DNA of 9,225 nt from CAZGSV01 sp964528605 (GCA_964528605.1 CAZGSV010000125.1:1-9225); one strand, 5' to 3'; shown: positions 1-6,070, numbered from the stretch's first letter. The notes: generated by a model not told the origin, from the letters alone. Program-made: numbers and translations.

Positions 1-118
1 AGGCCGTCGCCCCGCCGCCGGCGGGGCTCGTACCGCACGACGCCTGGCGGCGTCGCTAAGGGTCGCACCCAGGAGGGTGCTCCTACACTGGGCGGCCACG
101 TCGGGCCGCCCCTACCCG
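1..118. repeat. Cluster of four REP-like hairpins
   Basis: Four GC-rich inverted repeats follow one another downstream of the sulfatase-like gene. They pair 9-16 with 20-27 (8 bp), 38-44 with 49-55 (7 bp), 65-70 with 75-80 (6 bp) and 90-97 with 104-111 (8 bp). The first and third start with GTCGC; the third ends in GCTCCTACA, and the first and fourth end in related variants (CTCGTAC, CCCCTAC). The stems differ in sequence while the flanks stay similar, as in REP/BIME-type repeats. No T-tract follows on the minus strand, so a standard intrinsic terminator is not supported, although the hairpins could protect or attenuate the transcript ending here. No gene is visible in this stretch. Confidence 0.65.
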
Positions 119-128
119 TCACCCTGTC

Positions 129-1490
129 TTACCAGTAGCCGTGCTGGCGGGACCACTCCTGCCAGTCTTTGACTAGGCTAGGCCCCTGTATGCGCACGGG
201 GTCGCCGGGCAACTTGTGCTTGGCGATCATCGCTTCGATCCAGCCCTCCAGCCGCTTCTCGAGTTCGGCCGCCACCTCCGGCTGCTGCTCCGCGAGGTTG
301 TTCAACTCCCTGGGGTCCGCCCGCAGATCGTAGAGTTCTCGCATCGGGTTGTGATGTATGTCCGGCTCGCGCGCCAGAATGAACTTCCATTCGTCCGTCC
401 GGATCGCCCACTTTGCCTGGCGAGTGCATTCCTGAGTGTAGAGGGCATCATGCGGCGGCGGCGGGTCTTGGCCGCGCAGCAGCGGAAGCAGGTTGGCGCC
501 CTCCATGGTCTCCGGGATGGGAATGCCGGCGGCGGCGAGAATGGTGGGGGCCAGGTCCACATGCTCAACGAGTGGCTCGATCTGGACGCCGGAGGGCAGG
601 CCCGCGGGCCAGCGGATGATGAGCGGCGAGTTGATGACCGGGTCGTAGAGGCCGTGATGGTCGAAGAAGATGTCGTGGTGGTACATCATCTCGCCGTGGT
701 CGGAGGTGATGAGGACCAGGGTGTCCTCGGCGATGCCCAGCCGGTCCAAAGCGCCTAAGAGTTGGACGATATGATCGTCCACGTAGCGCACTTCGCCGTC
801 GTAGAGGGAGCGGATGTACTCGGCGTCGGTGATCTCCCGGCCCCCGAACTCCTGTTTGGAGAGTTCGCGGAACCAGGAGCCGGGGTTGGCGCCGTAGCCC
901 CACCAATCCCACCAGGGCTGGCGCTTCATCGGCTCGAGGGTGGTGTTGTTGGGGTCGAACGGGTCGCCCTCGTAGAACATGCCGCGGTACTGCTTGGGGG
1001 GGAGATAGGGGGTGTGCGGCTCCCAGTAGTGCACGAACATCAAGAAGCGCTCGCGGGCGTGCTGTTCGAGCCAGGGGAGGGCGCGCGAGTTGATGGTCTC
1101 GCAGTTGACCTTGTGTGCGGAGGGGGTTTGGAGACTGGGGTTGATGTAGAACTCGTAGCCGCGGAAGAACCAGGGCTTCATCAGAGGGCCCAGGTTGTCC
1201 ACGGCGCAGGTGGTGAAGCCCGCCTCTGCGATGATGCGCGGGAGCCAGGGCGCGGAGTTGAGCAGGAGCACCTTGCCGCCGTGGGTTACCACGCCGTGCG
1301 TGATGGAGTACTGGCCGGTGCATATGGTGGTGTAGGAGGGCTGAGTGGGGATTGCGGGACAGTACATCTGCCGGCAGAGGACGCCTTGACGGGCATAGTC
1401 GGTAAGGTTGGGGGAGGTGGGGTAGCGATAGCCGTAGGCGCTCATATGGCGCGCGCTGAGGGTGTCGATGGAAATGAGAACGATGTTCAT
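129..1490 (-). CDS. Sulfatase-fold hydrolase with Thr at the nucleophile position
   Basis: This 453-residue protein has the layout of the sulfatase branch of the alkaline phosphatase superfamily. The N-terminal NIVLISIDTLSARHMSAYGY carries the metal-binding Asp9. The HYWEPHTPY segment has His154 and His159, and TSDHGE has metal ligands Asp264 and His265, followed by His278-His279. The C-terminal ELYDLRADPRELNNLA stretch is typical of sulfatases. Canonical sulfatases have C/S-x-P-S-R, whose Cys or Ser becomes formylglycine. Here the segment is PTQPSYTT, with Thr49 at that position and Tyr53 in place of Arg. The protein therefore cannot form formylglycine and may act as a phosphodiesterase or phosphatase with a Thr nucleophile, as NPP enzymes do. 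No signal peptide is seen, so it is probably cytoplasmic. The ATG overlaps the TGA of the upstream membrane-protein gene by four bases (ATGA), which suggests translational coupling. The substrate is unknown. Confidence 0.88.
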   Translation of the reverse strand: MNIVLISIDTLSARHMSAYGYRYPTSPNLTDYARQGVLCRQMYCPAIPTQPSYTTICTGQYSITHGVVTHGGKVLLLNSAPWLPRIIAEAGFTTCAVDNLGPLMKPWFFRGYEFYINPSLQTPSAHKVNCETINSRALPWLEQHARERFLMFVHYWEPHTPYLPPKQYRGMFYEGDPFDPNNTTLEPMKRQPWWDWWGYGANPGSWFRELSKQEFGGREITDAEYIRSLYDGEVRYVDDHIVQLLGALDRLGIAEDTLVLITSDHGEMMYHHDIFFDHHGLYDPVINSPLIIRWPAGLPSGVQIEPLVEHVDLAPTILAAAGIPIPETMEGANLLPLLRGQDPPPPHDALYTQECTRQAKWAIRTDEWKFILAREPDIHHNPMRELYDLRADPRELNNLAEQQPEVAAELEKRLEGWIEAMIAKHKLPGDPVRIQGPSLVKDWQEWSRQHGYW

Positions 1491-3001
1491 CGCGTGCTGC
1501 CTGCCACATCCTTTCCTGTGGGTCGCGGCGCGGCCGAGTCAACCGCGGCCAGAGCCGGGGCCCGTGAGAGCACCAAGCCCTGCCAGCCGGCTCGCTCAGC
1601 CGCAGAGCGGATGCGGTCGCGCATCCTCGCAAGCGCTTCCGCCGCCTGTTGGCGCACTGCCGGGTCGCCCGAGTCCCTCGCCAGCCTGGCCCAGCAGGGA
1701 ACGGCATCGGCGGACAGCGAAGAGAGGTATGCCACGTCGACGGAGAGCGCCGAGGGGCCCAGGTGTCGCGCAACGTTCGCCTGCGCCACTAGTCTTTCCG
1801 CGTCCAGCGAGCCGCCAATGGTAATAGAGGCAATGACGAGTACCGTCAAGGACTTGGCGAAACTGAGGAACGGCCAGCGCGCCACCAGGCCGACTAGCGT
1901 GAGCGCGAAGCCGGCGGCGACGCAGATGATGATCCAGTGCGCATAGAGGCGGGCCAGCGTCAGACCGTATGCCCCTTCGTAGAGGTACAGCCGCTTCAGG
2001 GCGGAGGCTATGACACCGAAGGTGAGCACCACAAAGAGGGACAGCATGGTCCGGGACCAGAGATGCTCGCGCGTCGCGCGGAGTGGGCGCGCGCCGGCAG
2101 TGGTGATGGCAAGGGTGATGGCGGACACCAGCAGGAGTTCGAAGAACCCTCGGCGCGCGTACTCCGCATAGGTGAAGCCTTGCGAGCGAACCACCTCCTC
2201 ACCCCCGAAGAGGTAAACCGACTGCACCGCCAGGAAAGCGGCGAAGACTCCATTCAGCGGCGCCAGCATCGCGACCAGCACCGTCGGGGGGAAAGTGCCC
2301 GGCTCCCCGGCCCGAGGCACCGGCCAGGGGGGGGAGCCCACCAAGGCATAGAAGTAGGCCGCGAATGCCAGAGCCAGGAGCACGGTGCGCCCCACCCGCC
2401 AGGGGGCGTCGCCCTCCGACCACCAGTTGACGAACGACTCCAGGCTCTTGCGAAAAACCAGGTCGGCGGAGGCGAACAACACCAAGAACAGGACGACCAA
2501 GGGCAGAGCCAGCAGCAGCCCAGCCGCGACCTCGTTGAGCCGCGTTCGTGCATCGCGACTACCGAGCCCTCTCCACGGCAGCCTGAAGAACTTGGCCACG
2601 CCGCGAGCAAGAGGCTCAACCCACCCAATCGGCAGCGCAGCGGGGATCTCGCCGAGAGCGACTCGCTGCCCACTCGTCCAGAGCGAGAAGGCTGCCCACA
2701 AGAGGACCACGACCGGGGGTGCCAGCAGGTGGACCACCCGGTTCTCGTACACCACAACATCGGCGGACAGCGCGGCAACTGGGACCAGGAACAGGAGAGC
2801 CCAGCGGTTGCGAAGAGCGCCTTGCCATATCGCCAGCGCCAGGAAGAGCGCCGTCACCAGCGCGATGTAGACAGCGAAGGCCGCCCCCAGCGGCTTGTGC
2901 CAGAAGAAGACGTCGTACAGCACGCCCAAGCCCAGGCCACCCGCACCCGCAGTGGCCGCCACCACGACGCCCCTGCGCTCAGAGCGTTCTTGCTCTTGCA
3001 C
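1487..3001 (-). CDS. DUF4173-type multipass membrane protein
   Basis: This 504-residue integral membrane protein has many hydrophobic segments, roughly at residues 11-33, 38-60, 67-83, 88-107, 159-180, 205-221, 240-262, 285-300, 316-334, 352-373 and 378-396. Features I associate with DUF4173 are SADLVF (178-183), QSVYLFGG (260-267), TYAEYARRGFFEL (277-289), LYEGAYGLTLARLYA (340-354) and a C-terminal soluble tail with NVARH and YLSSLSADAVP (425-435). DUF4153 is a related alternative. Biochemical function is not known for the family. The start is a GTG preceded by GGTGAGG at about five bases, the best ribosome-binding site nearby. The gene begins 63 bases after the Nramp gene and overlaps the sulfatase-like gene by four bases, so the three are probably one transcription unit. 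The soluble tail ends in an Ala/Arg-rich helix and a low-complexity stretch. Confidence 0.82.
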   Translation of the reverse strand: MQEQERSERRGVVVAATAGAGGLGLGVLYDVFFWHKPLGAAFAVYIALVTALFLALAIWQGALRNRWALLFLVPVAALSADVVVYENRVVHLLAPPVVVLLWAAFSLWTSGQRVALGEIPAALPIGWVEPLARGVAKFFRLPWRGLGSRDARTRLNEVAAGLLLALPLVVLFLVLFASADLVFRKSLESFVNWWSEGDAPWRVGRTVLLALAFAAYFYALVGSPPWPVPRAGEPGTFPPTVLVAMLAPLNGVFAAFLAVQSVYLFGGEEVVRSQGFTYAEYARRGFFELLLVSAITLAITTAGARPLRATREHLWSRTMLSLFVVLTFGVIASALKRLYLYEGAYGLTLARLYAHWIIICVAAGFALTLVGLVARWPFLSFAKSLTVLVIASITIGGSLDAERLVAQANVARHLGPSALSVDVAYLSSLSADAVPCWARLARDSGDPAVRQQAAEALARMRDRIRSAAERAGWQGLVLSRAPALAAVDSAAPRPTGKDVAGSTR

Positions 3002-3064
3002 AGCGCCTCACCCCTGACCCACGTTGGTTGCGCCGCCACGCCATTCGGCGGACCGAAACTCCGC

Positions 3065-4330
3065 CTAGTTCGCCCTCAGGTAACTGAGAAGCAGCAGCGC
3101 GTTCAGGGCGACCACCACCCCAGCCACCACCCACAAGCATAACCTCTCCACGCCGGTGTTGGCGAACCTCCCCATCACCTTCCGGGAGGAGGTGAGCGAT
3201 ATCTGAGTCACGATCGTCCAGGGCAACTGAATGCTGAGGAGCATTTGGGAGATGAGGAGGCCCCTGAGAGGGTCGTGAACCAGGAAGATGAGGAAAAGCG
3301 CCCCCACATAGGTTATCAGGATGCCCCAGCGGGTGTGGCCGTCCTTGGAGTCGTAGGGCTCGCCGAACATGCCGGCGAAGATGGAGCCCCCCGCCATCCC
3401 GGCGGTGACCGAGGAGGAAAGCCCGGAGAACAAGAGCGCCAGCGCGAATACCGCGGCGGCGGCGCTGCCCAGCAGAGGGCGGAGCATGAGTTGCGCTTGG
3501 GGCAGCGAGGTGACGTGCTGGTGGGCGAAGAAGAAGGTGCCGGCCGCCACCAGGATCATGGCGCTGTTGATGGCCCACCCTACGCACATGGAGAGGAGGG
3601 TGTCGAGGAACTCGTAGCGCAACTGCTTGTGGATGACCTGCTCGTCCTCGAGGTGCCACTGGCGGCTCTGGATGATTTCGGAGTGAAGGAAGAGGTTGTG
3701 GGGCATGACAACTGCTCCCAACACGCTCATCACAATGGGCATGGACCGCGGAGGGGTGCTCGGCATCACCCAACCGACCAGCGCCTGAGCCCAATGGATG
3801 TGCACCAGGACCAGTTCGAAGACTAACGACAGGCCGATGAGGGAGACGAAGGCGATGATCCAGCGCTCCAACTTGCGGTAGGAGTTGCTGAACAGCATCC
3901 AGCAGGCGAAGAGGACGGTAAGCACGGCGCCCAGTCTGAGGGGTATGTGGAAGAGCATCCAGAGGCCGATGGCGCCGCCGAGGACTTCGGCCAGGGCGGT
4001 AGACACAGCGGCGGCCACGGCGCTGAGGAGCACGGCTTTGGCCACGGGGCGGCGGAAGTGCCCATTGATGCCTTCGGAGAGGCAGCGGCCGGTTACGATG
4101 CCGAGGTGGGCGACGTTGTGCTGCAGCAGCATGAGCATGATGGTGGCGAGGGTGACCATCCAGAGGAGCCGGTAGCCGAAGTCGGAGCCGGCGACCAGGT
4201 TGGAGGCCCAGTTGCCGGGGTCAATGAAGCCAACGGTGACCAGGAAGCCGGGGCCGATGTACTTGAGTATCTCGAGCGCGCCGAAGCGGGGCTTGTGCTC
4301 GGTGCGAAGAAGGCGTCTGAGGAATCGCAT
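3065..4330 (-). CDS. mntH: Nramp-family divalent metal (Mn2+/Fe2+) transporter
   Basis: This 421-residue protein of the Nramp (SLC11/MntH) family is a proton-coupled importer of Mn2+ and similar metals in the inner membrane. Both metal-site signatures are present. TM1 has GPGFLVTVGFIDPGN with Asp37 and Asn40. TM6 has GAVVMPHNLFLHS with Ala206, Met209 and His211. The methionine is the soft ligand typical of transition-metal Nramps rather than Mg2+ or Al3+ relatives. The length and about eleven predicted membrane segments match bacterial MntH. The ATG gives a normal family N-terminus, but no Shine-Dalgarno sequence is evident upstream. The 21 bases before it separate the start from a tRNA-like element (4352-4435) that has its own promoter. 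No yybP-ykoY-like Mn leader was recognised. Within the family, Mn versus Fe preference cannot be decided from sequence. The DUF4173 gene follows after 63 bases; that gap holds only a weak 5-bp hairpin (3031-3035 with 3046-3050). Confidence 0.93.
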   Translation of the reverse strand: MRFLRRLLRTEHKPRFGALEILKYIGPGFLVTVGFIDPGNWASNLVAGSDFGYRLLWMVTLATIMLMLLQHNVAHLGIVTGRCLSEGINGHFRRPVAKAVLLSAVAAAVSTALAEVLGGAIGLWMLFHIPLRLGAVLTVLFACWMLFSNSYRKLERWIIAFVSLIGLSLVFELVLVHIHWAQALVGWVMPSTPPRSMPIVMSVLGAVVMPHNLFLHSEIIQSRQWHLEDEQVIHKQLRYEFLDTLLSMCVGWAINSAMILVAAGTFFFAHQHVTSLPQAQLMLRPLLGSAAAAVFALALLFSGLSSSVTAGMAGGSIFAGMFGEPYDSKDGHTRWGILITYVGALFLIFLVHDPLRGLLISQMLLSIQLPWTIVTQISLTSSRKVMGRFANTGVERLCLWVVAGVVVALNALLLLSYLRAN

Positions 4331-4351
4331 GGCTGCGACGAACGTGCTTGC

Positions 4352-4435
4352 TGGAGCCGGCGGGTCCGCACTCGCGGACCAACCTGCGGATTATCCCGCC
4401 GATGGCGGGACTGCGCTGCCGTTTATTGCACCGGC
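4352..4435 (-). ncRNA. tRNA-Thr-derived element A (hairpin-substituted tRNA-like sequence)
   Basis: This 84-base sequence on the minus strand keeps the acceptor stem of the intact tRNA-Thr at 5814-5888: 5' GCCGGTG, 3' CGCCGGC, then T and CCA. It also keeps the inner segment TAATCCGCAGGTTG. The anticodon region is replaced by a perfect 7-bp hairpin (+ strand 4393-4399 with 4403-4409). The T arm is replaced by a 7-bp hairpin with a 4-base loop (GGTCCGC/GCGGACC), so the TTCGAAT T-loop is gone. The D-stem pairing is lost. It cannot decode. It has a promoter in the same relative position as the real tRNA and lies 21 bases before the Nramp ATG. It could be an expressed tRNA-like RNA or leader, or a decaying tRNA duplicate. 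Copy B at 5940-6024 is nearly identical. Confidence 0.6.
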
Positions 4436-4446
4436 TCGCCGTGAGG

Positions 4447-4476
4447 ATTATACCGCGATGGCCATAGCCCTGCCCA
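4447..4476 (-). promoter_or_regulatory. Promoter upstream of tRNA-like element A and Nramp
   Basis: On the minus strand, TGGGCA (4476-4471) is followed by an 18-base spacer and a perfect TATAAT (4452-4447). The -10 box lies 12 bases before the 5' end of tRNA-like element A. Both boxes and the spacer length match the promoter of the intact tRNA-Thr (5901-5930). Transcription would begin near 4440, pass through element A and enter the Nramp gene. No other promoter for Nramp was seen. Confidence 0.6.
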
Positions 4477-4498
4477 GAGGCGCGCTGGCGCCGGCGGC

Positions 4499-4530
4499 GT
4501 CGCGGGCGGGTTGAGAACCCGCTCCTACAA
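4499..4530. repeat. REP-like hairpin (GTCGC...GCTCCTACAA)
   Basis: GTCGC (4499-4503) is followed by a perfect 7-bp inverted repeat, GCGGGTT at 4506-4512 with AACCCGC at 4516-4522, and then TCCTACAA. The flanks match those at 6041-6070 and 62-87, but the stem sequence differs. It lies 18 bases beyond the CCA end of the defective tRNA copy and upstream of the promoter for element A. Confidence 0.65.
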
Positions 4531-4546
4531 CCCGGGGCGCAGGTGG

Positions 4547-4588
4547 ACTGGAGCCGGCGGTCGGATTCGAACCGACAACCTGCGGATT
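4547..4588 (-). repeat. 42-bp direct repeat of the tRNA-Thr 3' half (copy 1)
   Basis: These 42 bases are identical to 5812-5853, in the same orientation. They cover the 3' side of the anticodon arm, the variable loop, the whole T arm, the 3' acceptor strand, CCA and two further bases of a threonine tRNA. The two copies lie 1,265 bases apart (start to start) and flank the nuclease-like gene. Duplicated tRNA 3' halves are the usual mark of integration by a site-specific recombinase, so this could be an att-type repeat. A decayed duplicated tRNA gene is the alternative. Confidence 0.75.
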
Positions 4589-4629
4589 GCCGCAGCAGCG
4601 GCCTGCTCGCCTACCGAACCACACCCGGG
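4549..4629 (-). pseudogene. Defective tRNA-Thr copy with intact 3' half
   Basis: The 3' half (4549-4588) is identical to the functional tRNA-Thr. Upstream of it, a D-arm-like stem survives (GTTC/GAGC; + strand 4605-4608 with 4616-4619) around a 7-base loop containing GG. The anticodon arm is replaced by a 5-bp hairpin with a 4-base loop (4589-4593 with 4598-4602), so there is no 7-base anticodon loop. The 5' acceptor strand (near CCCGGGTG) mismatches the 3' strand at several positions. No TATAAT is seen upstream. It lies 67 bases after the stop codon of the nuclease-like gene. The 5' boundary is approximate. Confidence 0.65.
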
Positions 4630-4696
4630 AGGGTCGCTGAGGCGCAAGGGCGCAGAACGCGGCCACCGACGTGCTGATCCGCAGTCACCTGCATCC

Positions 4697-5776
4697 CTAG
4701 AGCGCTTGGTCAACCGAGAGCGAACTGATCTGTCCCTTGGCCTGCAGCACCGCTTCTTTGAAGCGTGCCATCGCCTCAGGCTTCTCCAGCAGGCCTATGG
4801 GCAAGGAGGGCCACTTCACATTGTCGGCGAACTCCAGGCCAGGAACCGCATGCAGGGCCTCCTTATAACGGCGGTAAACGCCCTCCGGAACCTGTGTCAT
4901 CATCCAACCGAAATTGAGCGTGACTGTGCCGTCGGAGTAGACGGTAAACAGAGAAACGCGCCGTCGCCCAGGCGTGAACGCGTGGAAGGTGAAAGAGGGG
5001 AAAACCGCCCCGCGTCCCCACCAGACGTGGCCTGCCTCTTGCTTCGCGAACTCTAGCAATTGGCCGACCGGCTCCAACGGCACCCGGTTCTGCCTCACCT
5101 TTTCCCAGAAGCGCTTCTCAGGCGGGGGCCTTTTCTGGGCATATCCATAAAGGGACGGGACCAGAAACTCAGGCGCCTGCTCCGCGGTGTCTGCATAGGC
5201 GCTCACTTCGAGCAGGAAAATGTCGAAGTTGCTGTTGGAGTTCACGAAGGTGACCAGATCTCTTAGTGCCTGGTTCTGCCCGTCCACGGCGACGATCATC
5301 CGAATGCGACCAGCCCGTAGATTCTCCTCCAGCGCCGCCCGAAGGTCCTCCGGTGACAACTGCTCCTGCTCTCCAACTGGCTCAACCGCGGGTCCCACCA
5401 GCCACCGATACAAGTCAGGGCGTTTACCATACTTCCTTGCGACGCTCTCCACGTCATCTGCACTCCACTTCGCCATCTGTGACGCATAGTCCAGGACTTG
5501 CGCAACAACCTCACGGCGAGCCTGGGGGTTGGATATGAGTTTGGTCTCCACTACCGTCAGAACGCCGAGCGCGTCAGCGTACAGGAGGTCCATCGCCCCG
5601 CTCTCGACCCCGACCTCCCGTCCGATGGGCGTGAGGGGCGCAGCCTCCGGGTCAGCGTCCTCAAGCGGAATTGCCTCCGGGGTCGCTTCCAGTAGGTCCT
5701 GAAGTTCCTTCTCGTCGCGGAAAGGACGCAGACGGACGAGGCGCCGTTCGCCGCCTAGCATGATCAACCGCGGCAT
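4697..5776 (-). CDS. PD-(D/E)XK nuclease-like protein (NucS/DUF91-like N-terminal domain)
   Basis: This 359-residue soluble protein carries a readable PD-(D/E)XK core: helix Glu30, then SGAMDLLYAD with Asp63, LTVVETKL with Glu77 and Lys79, and a QVLDYA motif (Gln93, Tyr97) matching the QxxxY signature of RecB-like nucleases. RREVVAQ (87-93) lies at the start of that helix. This resembles NucS/DUF91-type nuclease domains, whose members cut DNA in repair or restriction. Residues of about 140-359 form a second part I do not recognise, containing a Trp/Gly/Phe-rich segment (251-292). A strong Shine-Dalgarno, GGGGAGGAG, lies about seven bases before the ATG. The start is 37 bases after the CCA end of tRNA-Thr in the same direction, so read-through from the tRNA promoter could express it. 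The gene is flanked by the 42-bp tRNA repeats, and by eye it looks less GC-rich than its neighbours (not computed), which would fit acquisition. Its substrate is unknown. Confidence 0.8.
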   Translation of the reverse strand: MPRLIMLGGERRLVRLRPFRDEKELQDLLEATPEAIPLEDADPEAAPLTPIGREVGVESGAMDLLYADALGVLTVVETKLISNPQARREVVAQVLDYASQMAKWSADDVESVARKYGKRPDLYRWLVGPAVEPVGEQEQLSPEDLRAALEENLRAGRIRMIVAVDGQNQALRDLVTFVNSNSNFDIFLLEVSAYADTAEQAPEFLVPSLYGYAQKRPPPEKRFWEKVRQNRVPLEPVGQLLEFAKQEAGHVWWGRGAVFPSFTFHAFTPGRRRVSLFTVYSDGTVTLNFGWMMTQVPEGVYRRYKEALHAVPGLEFADNVKWPSLPIGLLEKPEAMARFKEAVLQAKGQISSLSVDQAL

Positions 5777-5811
5777 GGTACTCTCCTCCCCCGCAATAAC
5801 GCCAAATGAGC

Positions 5812-5853
5812 ACTGGAGCCGGCGGTCGGATTCGAACCGACAACCTGCGGATT
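5812..5853 (-). repeat. 42-bp direct repeat of the tRNA-Thr 3' half (copy 2, within the intact tRNA)
   Basis: This is identical to 4547-4588. Here it forms the 3' half of the intact tRNA-Thr gene plus two bases beyond CCA. If the pair are attachment sites, this side keeps the functional tRNA and the other holds the displaced fragment. Confidence 0.75.
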
Positions 5854-5888
5854 ACGATTCCGCTGCTCTGCCGTTGAGCTACACCGGC
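5814..5888 (-). tRNA. tRNA-Thr (anticodon CGU)
   Basis: On the minus strand the sequence folds as a complete cloverleaf. The 7-bp acceptor stem GCCGGTG/CGCCGGC has one T-G pair. The D stem is GCTC/GAGC. The anticodon stem GCGGA/TCCGC encloses loop ATCGTAA, giving anticodon CGT, which reads ACG. The variable loop is AGGTT, and the T stem GTCGG/CCGAC encloses TTCGAAT. The discriminator is T and CCA is encoded. The length is 75 bases with CCA. A consensus TATAAT lies 13 bases before the 5' end. It is the only functional RNA gene in a region that also holds three defective relatives. The nuclease-like gene starts 37 bases downstream. Confidence 0.96.
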
Positions 5889-5900
5889 TCGCGCACGCCC

Positions 5901-5930
5901 ATTATACAGTGGAGATGGCGCGGGTGCCCA
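5901..5930 (-). promoter_or_regulatory. Promoter of tRNA-Thr
   Basis: On the minus strand, TGGGCA (5930-5925; four of six match TTGACA) is followed by an 18-base spacer and a perfect TATAAT (5906-5901). The predicted start near 5894 gives a short 5' leader before the mature tRNA end at 5888. The same boxes and spacing occur before tRNA-like element A (4447-4476). Confidence 0.75.
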
Positions 5931-5939
5931 GAAGTCTCC

Positions 5940-6024
5940 TGGAGCCGGCGGGTCCGCACCGGGCGGACCAACCTGCGGATTACCCCGCCGATGGCGGGAC
6001 TGCGCTGCCGTTTATTACACCGGC
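5940..6024 (-). ncRNA. tRNA-Thr-derived element B (hairpin-substituted tRNA-like sequence)
   Basis: This 85-base second copy of the element at 4352-4435 differs from it at only a few bases. It keeps the GCCGGTG/CGCCGGC acceptor stem, CCA and TAATCCGCAGGTTG. It carries the same replacement hairpins in the anticodon region (CCCGCC/GGCGGG core) and in place of the T arm (GGTCCGC/GCGGACC, 5-base loop). The T-arm hairpin loop differs from copy A in sequence and length while the stem is unchanged. One outer pair of the other hairpin is mismatched here. Unlike copy A there is no TATAAT upstream; a REP-like hairpin lies there instead (6041-6070). Its CCA end is 10 bases from the -35 box of tRNA-Thr. 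Transcription would depend on read-through from the GH172 gene. Confidence 0.6.
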
Positions 6025-6040
6025 TCGCGCGCAGCGATGT

Positions 6041-6070
6041 GTCGCCCCGCCAAGGGCGGGGCTCCTACAA
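6041..6070. repeat. REP-like hairpin (GTCGC...GCTCCTACAA)
   Basis: GTCGC (6041-6045) runs into a perfect 8-bp inverted repeat (6044-6051 with 6055-6062, 3-base loop), followed by TCCTACAA. The flanks are shared with 4499-4530 and 62-87. The stem is the same as in the first hairpin of the cluster at 9-27. Confidence 0.65.

Noticed and set aside
1..128. CRISPR array or intrinsic terminators in the hairpin cluster
   Set aside because: The hairpins are not equal direct repeats with spacers, and none is followed by a T-tract on the transcribed strand.
565..1773. Long overlapping open frames such as 565-1773 (-) and 762-1946 (+)
   Set aside because: They lie in other frames of the sulfatase-like and DUF4173 genes, have biased Arg/Pro/Gly or Gly/Val composition and no domain motifs.
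4331..4476. Mn riboswitch (yybP-ykoY) or T-box leader before Nramp
   Set aside because: No conserved yybP-ykoY or T-box sequence was recognised; the leader is explained by the tRNA-like element instead.
4549..4629. A second functional tRNA
   Set aside because: There is no 7-base anticodon loop, the acceptor stem is mismatched and no promoter is seen, although the T arm and CCA are perfect.
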